Part shown: positions 7,514 to 14,149 of the stretch, in pieces
How positions within the stretch are numbered: position 1 is the stretch's first letter
Layout: every line of letters begins with the position of its first letter
Origin: an uncultured Clostridia bacterium
GTDB lineage: Bacteria > Bacillota > Clostridia > RGIG6154
NCBI GenBank assembly: GCA_934446135.1
Contig: CAKSDT010000042.1
Location: 1-14,149, forward strand
Direction of reading: 5' to 3'
Length of the DNA stretch: 14,149 nucleotides
Notes under the pieces: model-generated
The model's input: only the letters and a program-made list of their open reading frames with translations
The model's database searches: none
What the model was told of the DNA's origin: nothing
Position numbers and translations under genes: made by a program

Positions 7514-7699
7514 ATGGCAAAATGTGATATCTGCGGAAAAGGTCTTGTTTTTGGTATAGCAGTTTCTCACTCACATATCAGATCAAACAGAACTTGGAAA
7601 CCTAATGTTAGAAAGGTTAAAGCAATTGTTGACGGAACTCCGAAAACAGTTAAAGCATGCACAAGATGCTTAAGATCGGGTAAGGTTGAAAGAGCGTAA
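7514..7699 (+). CDS. rpmB: 50S ribosomal protein L28 (bL28), zinc-ribbon form
   Basis: The 61-residue basic protein has the bL28 features CDICGKG near the N-terminus and SHIRSNRTWKPNV at about 20-32, and it ends TRCLRSGKVERA. Four cysteines in two CxxC pairs (4/7 and 49/52) mark the zinc-binding C+ form, in contrast to the C- paralogue that some bacteria make under zinc starvation. It is a structural component of the large ribosomal subunit. ATG with AAGGAGGTG eight bases upstream is a near-ideal start. It is transcribed alone and divergently from hprK, followed by an intrinsic terminator. In Bacillus rpmB likewise lies beside the yloU-yloV-recG region, so its presence supports conserved synteny here even though murB and hprK intervene. 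Confidence 0.97.
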   Translation: MAKCDICGKGLVFGIAVSHSHIRSNRTWKPNVRKVKAIVDGTPKTVKACTRCLRSGKVERA

Positions 7700-7719
7700 T
7701 GTGTCAATCTAAAAGATAA

Positions 7720-7761
7720 GAGGGGCTTGTCATTGATATACATGCCCCTCCCGTTATTTTT
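7720..7761 (+). terminator. Rho-independent terminator after rpmB, possibly bidirectional
   Basis: A 7-bp perfect GC-rich stem GAGGGGC (7720-7726) pairs with GCCCTC-containing 7744-7750. It is extended after one T-T mismatch by TGT/ACA, with a loop of about nine bases. A short T-rich stretch TTATTTTT follows. On the minus strand the same stem is followed by TTATCTTTT, so it could also stop transcription coming from manC. Confidence 0.72.
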
Positions 7762-7787
7762 ACGATATTATATGCAAAAAAATATCT

Positions 7788-7863
7788 GCTTGTGTAGCAC
7801 AGTCGGTAGTGCAGCTCATTCGTAATGAGCAGGTCGTCCGTTCGAGCCGGATCACAAGCTCCA
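7788..7863 (+). tRNA. tRNA-Thr (anticodon CGT), CCA encoded
   Basis: This is a complete 76-nt cloverleaf. The acceptor stem GCTTGTG/CACAAGC is perfect and is followed by discriminator T and encoded CCA. The D-stem is GCAC/GTGC with a GG-containing loop. The anticodon stem GCTCA/TGAGC holds loop TTCGTAA with anticodon CGT at 7821-7823. A five-base variable loop follows, then a T-arm GTCCG/CGGAT with loop TTCGAGC. CGT reads ACG, a threonine codon, and the discriminator T fits threonine tRNAs. It stands alone between the rpmB terminator and a strong hairpin. I found no convincing promoter of its own, so readthrough from rpmB is possible. Confidence 0.96.
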
Positions 7864-7864
7864 G

Positions 7865-7900
7865 ACAGGTATAACACTTAGTTATACCTGTTTTATATTT
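7865..7900 (+). terminator. Strong intrinsic terminator after tRNA-Thr
   Basis: An 11-bp perfect stem ACAGGTATAAC (7865-7875)/GTTATACCTGT (7881-7891) with loop ACTTA starts two bases after the tRNA CCA. It runs straight into a T-rich tail. On the minus strand it is followed by a GC-rich, T-poor sequence (the antisense of the tRNA), so it should terminate well only on the plus strand. Confidence 0.85.
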
Positions 7901-7915
7901 TATATTTTATATTTT
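7891..7915. repeat. Tandem heptamer (TTTTATA), about 3.6 copies
   Basis: Three perfect copies of TTTTATA plus TTTT run from 7891 to 7915. The tract forms the T-tail of the tRNA terminator on the plus strand. On the minus strand it encodes the last residues and TAA stop of manC. Replication slippage here would leave the terminator function intact and change only the last residues of ManC. Confidence 0.85.
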
Positions 7916-9210
7916 GTTTTGTCGTCTGCACTTATATCTTCTCCAAGTTGAATTTCTATCATTATAAGTTTGTTTTCTGCAATTACTGTATGTTTTACTC
8001 CGCAATTAATTGTTATAACATCTCCCATGGCAACATCTTTTGTCTGTCCGTCTACTATCACCTTTCCGCTCCCCGAAACAACATTCCAAATTTCATCGCG
8101 GCGGTTATGACTGTGATAAAACATTTTGTGTCCCGGCATAAGGGTTACTTTTATAATCAAACTGTTTTCATTTACATCAACCACCTTATAACTTCCCCAT
8201 GATTTTTCTGCATATCTTATTTCGCCGTTTATTTCCTCAACATACGGTTTTATATAACTGCTTTCCGCCTTATCAGATACTAAAATTCCGTCGTTACTTG
8301 CAACAACTATCATATTTCGGCATCCCATACAAAGTATCGGAATATCCAATTCATTTACTACATTTGTATTTTTTGTGGCGTCATCAATTCTAACATCACC
8401 GATAACCTTTTTGCTCATTGATTCTGAAAATGTGTTCCATGACCCTATATCCTTCCATTGCCCGGAAAATCTAATGCAACAAATACTGTTTTCTTTTTCC
8501 GACACGATATAATCAAACGATTTTTTAGGTAAAATTTCATAATTTTCATATAGGTCATTAAAATCAACAAATTTCAGAAACTTCTTGCCGATATCCAGCA
8601 TATATCTTAATTTAAACACAAAAACACCGCAGTTCCAAAGGCCCCCGTCTTTAATATAGTCCTTTGCACCGACTAGATTTGGCTTTTCTTTAAATTCTCT
8701 GACAGTTGAAATCCTCTCTTTGGTTTTGGGAATTAAATATCCGTATTTTTCACTTGGATAGGTTGGCACTACCCCCATCAAATAAAGATTATAAACACCT
8801 TTCTTACTTTCTTCATATAATTCTTTAACCGTTTCAAAATAATCTTGATTAACATAAGGGTCAATCGGACACACTGCGACTGACTCTTCTTCACAAATTC
8901 CACATTCGTATTTTAAATATGCCGTTGCCAGCAAAATTGCCGGGAATGTGTCTCTTCTTGACGGTTCAACACATACCGAAACATTATCACCAATCTGATT
9001 TTTTATAATTCCCACCTGTTTTTTACCTGTAGTAATTACAACATTTGCTTTACCGTCTGCCTCTTTTATTTGCCTGTAAACCCTTTGAAGCATAGATTCA
9101 CTGCTGCCGTTTTCATTATCAAACATTTTAATAAATTGTTTAGAGCGAATATCATTAGACAACGGCCAAAGTCTCTTGCCGCTCCCGCCGGAAAGTAATA
9201 CTATATTCAT
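7900..9210 (-). CDS. manC: Mannose-1-phosphate guanylyltransferase with C-terminal mannose-6-phosphate isomerase-type cupin
   Basis: The 436-residue protein has two parts. The N-terminal nucleotidyltransferase shows LSGGSGKRLWPLS at 6-18 with RSKQF at 22-26, VEPSRRDTFPAI at 81-92, FKEKP at 173-177 and WNCGVFVF at 192-199. It joins mannose-1-phosphate with GTP to make GDP-mannose. The C-terminal cupin (about 340-436) has the metal-binding HSHNRRDEIW at 366-375 and a later His near 407, as in type II bifunctional enzymes that also interconvert fructose-6-phosphate and mannose-6-phosphate. At 436 residues it is a little shorter than the usual about 470. The EPxxRNTAPA and ADH motifs are altered (SRRDTFPA, IDP), so isomerase activity and exact specificity are inferred. 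Its ATG overlaps the fcl stop by 4 nt (ATGA), showing translational coupling. It is the last gene of the GDP-fucose operon. Confidence 0.88.
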   Translation of the reverse strand: MNIVLLSGGSGKRLWPLSNDIRSKQFIKMFDNENGSSESMLQRVYRQIKEADGKANVVITTGKKQVGIIKNQIGDNVSVCVEPSRRDTFPAILLATAYLKYECGICEEESVAVCPIDPYVNQDYFETVKELYEESKKGVYNLYLMGVVPTYPSEKYGYLIPKTKERISTVREFKEKPNLVGAKDYIKDGGLWNCGVFVFKLRYMLDIGKKFLKFVDFNDLYENYEILPKKSFDYIVSEKENSICCIRFSGQWKDIGSWNTFSESMSKKVIGDVRIDDATKNTNVVNELDIPILCMGCRNMIVVASNDGILVSDKAESSYIKPYVEEINGEIRYAEKSWGSYKVVDVNENSLIIKVTLMPGHKMFYHSHNRRDEIWNVVSGSGKVIVDGQTKDVAMGDVITINCGVKHTVIAENKLIMIEIQLGEDISADDKTKYKI

Positions 9211-10148
9211 CTTTCTGCCCTCAACGGTGAATTTAAAAAATCTTCATATGTTTTCTTTATGCCATCTTCCAAATCGGTTTTATAATTCCAACCAAGAATT
9301 GAAAGTTTAGTTACATCAAGAAGTTTTCTCGGTGTTCCGTCAGGTTTTGAAGTATCCCATTTTATTTGACCTTTGTAACCTACGATATTTGCTACAAGTT
9401 CCGCCAATTGCATAATGCTTATTTCTTTGCCGGTACCAACATTCACGGTTTCATTGCCGCTATAATTGTTCATAAGATAAACGCAGGCATCTGCAAGGTC
9501 ATCAACATATAAAAATTCACGCATAGGCTTTCCCGTACCCCAACACACAACACTTTCCGCACGATTTTCTTTTGCCATATGAAACCTTTTTATTAGTGCG
9601 GGCAAAACATGCGAATTTGTTGAATGATAATTGTCATTAGGTCCGTATAAATTTGTCGGCATTACACTTATGAAGTCTGTTTTGTACTGTCTATTCAAAT
9701 ATTCGCAATATTTAAGTCCGGAAATCTTGGCGAGTGCATATGCCTCATTTGTTTCTTCAAGTTTACCGCTGAGAAGTTGATTTTCCGCTATCGGCTGTTC
9801 TGCCATTTTAGGATAAATACAGGAACTTCCCAAAAATAAAAGTTTTTTGCAATTATTTTTATAAGCCTCGTGAATAACATTCATTTCAAGAACAATATTT
9901 TCATAAATAAAATCGGCCGGACTTTGATTGTTTGCTAATATTCCTCCCACTTTTGCAGCAGCAAGAAAAACATAACCAGGCCTCTCTTTATAAAAAAACT
10001 TTTCCACTTCATTTTGTCTTGTAAGGTTAAGTTCAGCACGGCTGCGGACAATTATATTCGTATATCCTCCTATCTTTAATGCTCTTACAATAGCAGACCC
10101 CACCATACCGTTGTGACCTGCAACATATATTTTATCATTAAACTTCAT
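9207..10148 (-). CDS. fcl: GDP-L-fucose synthase (3,5-epimerase/4-reductase)
   Basis: The 313-residue short-chain dehydrogenase-type enzyme converts GDP-4-keto-6-deoxy-mannose to GDP-L-fucose with NADPH. Evidence includes the Rossmann motif VAGHNGMVGSAIVRAL at 9-24 and the LAAAKVGGILANN region at 62-74. It also includes LGSSCIYPK at 106-114, with the Ser and Cys used in catalysis, YALAK at 137-141 (Tyr/Lys dyad) and the His in TNSHVLPALI near 180. Length is typical (about 310-320). Its ATG lies 7 nt after the gmd stop, with a TGGAGT site inside the end of gmd, and its stop overlaps the manC start. The substrate supplier (gmd) is immediately upstream, which fixes the assignment. Confidence 0.96.
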   Translation of the reverse strand: MKFNDKIYVAGHNGMVGSAIVRALKIGGYTNIIVRSRAELNLTRQNEVEKFFYKERPGYVFLAAAKVGGILANNQSPADFIYENIVLEMNVIHEAYKNNCKKLLFLGSSCIYPKMAEQPIAENQLLSGKLEETNEAYALAKISGLKYCEYLNRQYKTDFISVMPTNLYGPNDNYHSTNSHVLPALIKRFHMAKENRAESVVCWGTGKPMREFLYVDDLADACVYLMNNYSGNETVNVGTGKEISIMQLAELVANIVGYKGQIKWDTSKPDGTPRKLLDVTKLSILGWNYKTDLEDGIKKTYEDFLNSPLRAER

Positions 10149-10155
10149 TTAATAA

Positions 10156-11208
10156 TCAACTCCATACAGACTTTAATTTTGCTTCGTTTTCAGCAAGTTT
10201 TAAATCATGCTTAACCATTATATCTATAAGTTCTTCATAACTTGTTTTCTGCGGATTCCATCCCAAAAGTTTTTTTGCCTTTGACGGATTTCCCAAAAGA
10301 TTGTCAACATCTGTGGGTCTGAACCACTCCTTATTAACTTCAATCACCGTCTTGCCTGATTTCTTATCTATTCCCTTTTCTTCCAGTCCACTGCCTTCAA
10401 AGACTATATTTATACCTGCAGATTTAAATGCCTTCTCCGCAAAATCTCTCACTGTATGCTGAACTCCTGTTGCAATTACAAAGTCATCCGGTTTTTCATA
10501 CTGAAGAATAAGCCACATACATTCAACATAATCTTTTGCATATCCCCAATCACGAAGCGAGTCTAAGTTTCCGAGTAACAACTTTTCCTGTAGCCCTTGT
10601 GAAATTCTTGCAGCGGCAAGGGTGATTTTCCTGGTAACAAAATTTTCGCCCCTTCGTTCCGATTCATGATTAAATAATATCCCGTTTGATGCAAACATAT
10701 TATAAGCCTGCCTGTATTCCTTAGTTATCCAATAACCGTACTGTTTTGCAACGGCGTAAGGACTGTACGGATAAAACGGGGTGTTTTCATCCTGAGGTAT
10801 TTCCTGAATTTTACCGTAAAGTTCTGATGTTGATGCCTGATAAATTTTGCATTTTTGGGTAAGTCCCAATATTCTTACTGCATCTAATATTCTCAAAACT
10901 CCCAAAGCGTCAATATCTCCCGAGTATTCCGGAACACCAAAACTAACTTTAACATGGCTTTGCGCAGCAAGATTGTAAATTTCATCAGGCTGAGTCTTCT
11001 TAATAATGTTCGTTATAGATAATGAATCAGACATATCTCCCTCGTGGAGTGTTAAAAATTCATTGCTTAAAATGTGATTTATTCTTGTTGTGTTTGATAT
11101 CGATGTTCTTCTTACAATACCGTGCACCCTATATCCTTTTTTTAATAAAAATTCGGCAAGATACGAACCGTCTTGACCTGTTATTCCTGTTATTAATGCA
11201 GTTTTCAT
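10156..11208 (-). CDS. gmd: GDP-mannose 4,6-dehydratase
   Basis: The 350-residue product of the first operon gene dehydrates GDP-D-mannose to GDP-4-keto-6-deoxy-D-mannose, the committed step to GDP-L-fucose (and potentially GDP-rhamnose or perosamine). The NADP-binding motif TGITGQDGSYLAEFL is at 7-21 and RRTS at 33-36. LAAQSHVKVSF is at 80-90. The catalytic STSELYG is at 126-132 (Thr, Glu), YAVAK at 151-155 (Tyr/Lys), and the family signature GILFNHESERRGENFVTRKI at 176-195. Length fits the family (340-375). The ATG is preceded by AAGGGGAG. An 88-nt stretch separates it from the terminator of the upstream unit. It must contain the operon promoter, but I see only weak matches such as TTGCAA-17-AATATT. 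Confidence 0.97.
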   Translation of the reverse strand: MKTALITGITGQDGSYLAEFLLKKGYRVHGIVRRTSISNTTRINHILSNEFLTLHEGDMSDSLSITNIIKKTQPDEIYNLAAQSHVKVSFGVPEYSGDIDALGVLRILDAVRILGLTQKCKIYQASTSELYGKIQEIPQDENTPFYPYSPYAVAKQYGYWITKEYRQAYNMFASNGILFNHESERRGENFVTRKITLAAARISQGLQEKLLLGNLDSLRDWGYAKDYVECMWLILQYEKPDDFVIATGVQHTVRDFAEKAFKSAGINIVFEGSGLEEKGIDKKSGKTVIEVNKEWFRPTDVDNLLGNPSKAKKLLGWNPQKTSYEELIDIMVKHDLKLAENEAKLKSVWS

Positions 11209-11295
11209 TGAATTCTCCCCTTATAAATATACATCGTTATTTTCCCTTTGGCATATTAAAATATTCACAATATAATTTTATTTTGCAAAATAAAA

Positions 11296-11316
11296 AAGAC
11301 TGCCATAAGCAGTCTT
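11296..11316 (-). terminator. Intrinsic terminator after the GH151-like gene
   Basis: On the minus strand the perfect 8-bp stem AAGACTGC/GCAGTCTT (11309-11316 with 11296-11303) has a five-base loop and is followed by TTTTTATTTTG. It begins four bases after the stop codon of the upstream gene. It separates the symporter/glycosidase unit from gmd-fcl-manC, so the latter needs its own promoter. Confidence 0.85.
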
Positions 11317-11320
11317 AAAA

Positions 11321-13189
11321 TTACTTTAAAACAATCGGGAGAAAACCATTTATCTCAGGCAAAATAATTTCCGTGTATCCATCCTTATTTGTAAACTTCA
11401 ACGGATTGCAATCAGGCAACCTCTGTATATCCGAATAAGTTCCTTTTACCTTAATTTTTCTTCCTGAAGGAATAACACTATGTTCTTCTATTATTCCGAT
11501 TTTCCCTCTGAGTTCGGGAAAAGTGCTTTTAATAAATAAAAGTTTATAATCCGCTTTGCTCCAAAGGGTTACTCTGGTTGACTGAGGCAATTCATCAGCA
11601 CAAATCAGTTTATCACCTATAAACAAATTAATAATATCTTTAATTTGATTTTTAAGATATACAGCACCAAATTTATGATATGCTTCAAAAATATTAAAGC
11701 ATATATGAACAACATTGTTTCTTCTTGCTATTGCAGAATAAGGGGTCTTAATCCGTTTGGGAGGAGTGTAGAAATATCCGTGAATTCCATCCCATATTTT
11801 ATCAAACCACGGCTCATAATATGCTGAAATACTGCAATCAGATTTCATCTTAACAGCCGGACAAAACATATTGTTTATTTCCTGATTTTTCACTTGATAG
11901 TAAGCAGTAGTATGAGTATCGGTATGAAATTCCGAAATAAAATTCCACAGTCCGCCGTTCTTAAGAGAGGTTCCGCTTGATAAAATTGCGGCACTGGAAC
12001 GGGTCAATTTGTCTTCAAGTTTATCTGTTACATCTATACTGTCCGGTAAAACTATCAGTCTGTATCCCGACAAATCCATATCTTCATCTTTTATATCGTA
12101 ACAAATTTTAAGTTCGGATAACAAACTTACCGCACCTTTATCACTTACAGCATTTGAACTGTATTTGTTTCTCACAATACAAACATCGGAACAAGGGTTA
12201 GCGTCATCAGTCCACTTTTCCATTTGCTTTACAAAAGAAAATGATTCTTTGATTATATTAAATAAATCCCGGCTTAGTTCACCTGACGGATCTAAATGAT
12301 CGCCGACCGATATACCGTAACCGTTCATTACGGCATCATACATATCATTCTCAAGTGCCGCCTTTGCCTTCAAAGTTCCAAATTCTCCCCAACCGCCAAG
12401 GAACTTGCCCGTCATATATATTCTGTCATCGGTAAAGTTTCTGTAATACGGTGCTCTCAATCCGAAAAAGTCATATCCCCAAAGCGGGTCTGTAGGCAAA
12501 CATTCAAGTTCTAAATGACTAAGCATTGAGTGAACTGATTCATAGGGCACACTGTTCACAAACAGCCTTTTATTTTTCGGAACAATGTTTCTTATGTCTT
12601 TAATTACATCAATAATCAGTTCCTGCGAATATTTATATACCGAATTATCATCTGATATATCTATATTCTTCTCTTTCATTTTACTGACGCACTCAGGACA
12701 GTAGCAACTAAAAGGTATCATACAGTCGCAAAAAATACCGTCGGGTTCGAGTTCAAGTATTTCCTCAATTTCAGACAGCAAATATTCACGATAACCCGAA
12801 TTAAAACACGGTGTTCTGAAAAAGTTGTTGCTTTCACGGTTATCAGACATCACCTGACCGATTTTATTAATTTTCATAAATTCAGGGTGATTGATACATA
12901 CCTGGTGATTAACACCGCCGTTTATATACGCAGATACACCGATTTGATTTTTATGACACTCATCAATACACTCTTTGAGCATATTAGATTTAAGAGTCGG
13001 ATATTTTATTCCGATTTTAGTATCGTAATATGAAAAGCCGACATTGCACCTTGCAAACATATTAATGTAGTCAACATTTGCGTCTTTCAGAGTTGCCGCA
13101 AACTCCTTTGCATCAAAATCCTCGGCAAAGTTATCGATGCCGGGCATATTATGAAAATCAAAATGAACAGCACGCTTAATTTTATGCAT
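11321..13189 (-). CDS. GHL6/GH151-like glycoside hydrolase, possible alpha-L-fucosidase
   Basis: This 622-residue protein has no signal peptide or membrane segment, so it is probably cytoplasmic. The N-terminal half looks like the TIM-barrel GHL6 group. HFDFHNMPGI is at 9-18, VDYINMFARCNVGFSYYD at 39-56, NGGVNH at 90-95, and DGIFCDCM at 150-157 is followed by the cysteine cluster CYCPEC (162-167). From about 335 to 410 a flavodoxin-like segment (VCIVRNKYS to LIVLPDS) resembles the beta-galactosidase trimerisation domain. That combination is the layout of CAZy GH151, some members of which are alpha-L-fucosidases, but the family is thinly characterised and related proteins have no known activity. 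I chose the ATG at 13187-13189 because GGAG at 13198-13201 is well placed. A TTG at 13204 would add five residues and overlap the symporter gene. It lies 5 nt after the symporter gene, so the two form an operon. Confidence 0.65.
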   Translation of the reverse strand: MHKIKRAVHFDFHNMPGIDNFAEDFDAKEFAATLKDANVDYINMFARCNVGFSYYDTKIGIKYPTLKSNMLKECIDECHKNQIGVSAYINGGVNHQVCINHPEFMKINKIGQVMSDNRESNNFFRTPCFNSGYREYLLSEIEEILELEPDGIFCDCMIPFSCYCPECVSKMKEKNIDISDDNSVYKYSQELIIDVIKDIRNIVPKNKRLFVNSVPYESVHSMLSHLELECLPTDPLWGYDFFGLRAPYYRNFTDDRIYMTGKFLGGWGEFGTLKAKAALENDMYDAVMNGYGISVGDHLDPSGELSRDLFNIIKESFSFVKQMEKWTDDANPCSDVCIVRNKYSSNAVSDKGAVSLLSELKICYDIKDEDMDLSGYRLIVLPDSIDVTDKLEDKLTRSSAAILSSGTSLKNGGLWNFISEFHTDTHTTAYYQVKNQEINNMFCPAVKMKSDCSISAYYEPWFDKIWDGIHGYFYTPPKRIKTPYSAIARRNNVVHICFNIFEAYHKFGAVYLKNQIKDIINLFIGDKLICADELPQSTRVTLWSKADYKLLFIKSTFPELRGKIGIIEEHSVIPSGRKIKVKGTYSDIQRLPDCNPLKFTNKDGYTEIILPEINGFLPIVLK

Positions 13190-13194
13190 ATGAA

Positions 13195-14149
13195 TTATCT
13201 CCAACTAAATGTAACAAGACCGTATATATAAAGACCGATTATAACAACAGGCACAAGATATTTAAACACCGGCTTCATCCAATCTTTAACTTTTAAACCT
13301 TCGCCTTCATTTGCTTCTGCTTTGAGGGCTTCCCAACCCCATCCGAATGTATTATTGCAGCAGAACAGTGCAACGCAAAGCGAACCCAACGGCAAGAGGT
13401 TTGTGCTTACTAAAAAATCCCAAAGATCAAGCCATGCAGTTCCTTCCGCAAACGGTACAAATCCGCTGAACTTACTGTAACCCAAAGCAGTTGTAAGTGA
13501 TAATAAGAATATTACACCCCCGCAGATAACTGCACCTTTCGGTCTTGACCACCCTGTAAGTTCACGAACGCAAGCAAGTATATTTTCGCAAACCGCTAAA
13601 ACTGTTGAAAGTGCAGCAAATACCATAAAGAGGAAAAACAATGCCCCCCACCAGCGTCCGCCTGACATATTGTTAAACACTGAAGCCATCGTGTCAAAAA
13701 GCAAACTCGGTCCTACAGTTACTTCAACATTAAATGTATAACAAGCAGGAAAAATTATAAGACCTGCAACTATAGCAACAAAAGTATCAAGAATAACTAC
13801 ATTAAGCGATTCTCCGAGTAAAGAACGTTCTTTTCCTATATAACTTCCGAAAATAGCCATCGAACCTATTCCCAAACTCAGTGTAAAGAACGCCTGATTC
13901 ATAGCAGCCACTATAACTTTACCGTTGATTTTTTTGAGGTCAGGAACGAGGTAAAATTTTAAACCCTCTTTTGCACCGCTTAACAAACCACTGTGTATCG
14001 CAAGAACAATCATAAGAAAAAACAAAATCAACATCATATATTTTGTTACCCTTTCAAGTCCTCCCTGAAGTCCGAAACAAAGTATACCAAACGCAACAAC
14101 TACAACAACTGCCAGATATGCAACATTAATCGTAGGGTTTGTTATCATA
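13195..14149 (-). CDS. Sodium:neurotransmitter symporter (NSS/SNF) family transporter, N-terminus outside window
   Basis: About 317 C-terminal residues are visible; the family is usually 440-500, so roughly the first 130-150 residues (about TM1-TM4) lie beyond the right edge. Eight hydrophobic segments can be seen, at about residues 8-28, 36-54, 80-104, 118-140, 168-190, 203-222, 242-265 and 293-313 of the fragment. The segment NQAFFTLSLGIGSMAIFGSY matches the TM6 region that lines the substrate and sodium sites in LeuT-like proteins. Family members import amino acids or amino-acid-like amines with sodium across the cytoplasmic membrane. The substrate here is unknown. The methionine at 14148 is an internal residue, not a start. 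The downstream GH151-like gene begins 5 nt after its stop. That coupling is unusual for an amino acid transporter and leaves open a different cargo. Confidence 0.88.
   Translation of the reverse strand, partial: MITNPTINVAYLAVVVVVAFGILCFGLQGGLERVTKYMMLILFFLMIVLAIHSGLLSGAKEGLKFYLVPDLKKINGKVIVAAMNQAFFTLSLGIGSMAIFGSYIGKERSLLGESLNVVILDTFVAIVAGLIIFPACYTFNVEVTVGPSLLFDTMASVFNNMSGGRWWGALFFLFMVFAALSTVLAVCENILACVRELTGWSRPKGAVICGGVIFLLSLTTALGYSKFSGFVPFAEGTAWLDLWDFLVSTNLLPLGSLCVALFCCNNTFGWGWEALKAEANEGEGLKVKDWMKPVFKYLVPVVIIGLYIYGLVTFSWR

Noticed and set aside
11209..11295. A riboswitch or strong promoter before gmd
   Set aside because: The stretch is only about 88 nt. It shows no structured aptamer-like pattern and only weak promoter matches, so I left it unannotated.
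13190..13204. TTG at 13204 as the start of the GH151-like gene
   Set aside because: The GGAG that would serve the ATG at 13189 begins inside this TTG codon, and the five added residues have no support.
1..14149. CRISPR array, insertion sequence, prophage or defence system
   Set aside because: No spaced direct repeats, transposase or integrase motifs, terminal inverted repeats, or defence-type domains were seen. The content is housekeeping plus a sugar-nucleotide operon.

Overview
The window is AT-rich chromosomal DNA (roughly 35-40% GC by eye) from a Clostridia-like member of the Bacillota, probably a gut or other host-associated anaerobe. The grounds are HPr kinase/phosphorylase, the neighbourhood of rpmB, an Asp23/YloU-like protein, a FakA/YloV-like protein, recG and rsmD, strong GGAGG-type ribosome binding sites and sigma-A style promoters. 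The family or genus cannot be fixed from the sequence alone.

Region 1 (1-7384, all on the minus strand) is a housekeeping block. Read in the direction of transcription it runs hprK, a ROK glucokinase, murB, an Asp23/YloU protein, a FakA-type DAK protein, recG and the start of rsmD, which is cut by the window edge. Promoters can be proposed before hprK, before the Asp23 gene and before rsmD. The most striking defect is in murB. Its reading frame breaks about 56 codons before the end at a site where about six conserved residues are missing, which is consistent with a 19-nt deletion. This is either a real lesion or an assembly error.

Region 2 (about 7385-7910) holds back-to-back promoters for hprK (minus) and rpmB (plus). 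It also carries the zinc-ribbon form of ribosomal protein L28, a rho-independent terminator, a complete tRNA-Thr(CGT) with encoded CCA, and a strong 11-bp hairpin with a T-rich tail. These are the only plus-strand genes I support.

Region 3 (7900-11208, minus) is a tight three-gene operon, gmd-fcl-manC. It converts mannose-1-phosphate (and, through the cupin domain, probably fructose-6-phosphate) towards GDP-mannose and then GDP-L-fucose, the donor for fucosylated surface glycans. No phosphomannomutase or glycosyltransferase lies in the window.

Region 4 (11321-14149, minus) is a separate transcription unit that ends in its own terminator. It holds a sodium:neurotransmitter-symporter-family transporter, whose N-terminus lies outside the window, followed 5 nt later by a GHL6/GH151-like protein that may be an alpha-L-fucosidase. 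The adjacency of fucose-donor synthesis and a possible fucosidase is the most interesting functional theme. I see no CRISPR array, insertion sequence, phage gene or clearly novel system, and no gene-free stretch longer than about 170 bases.
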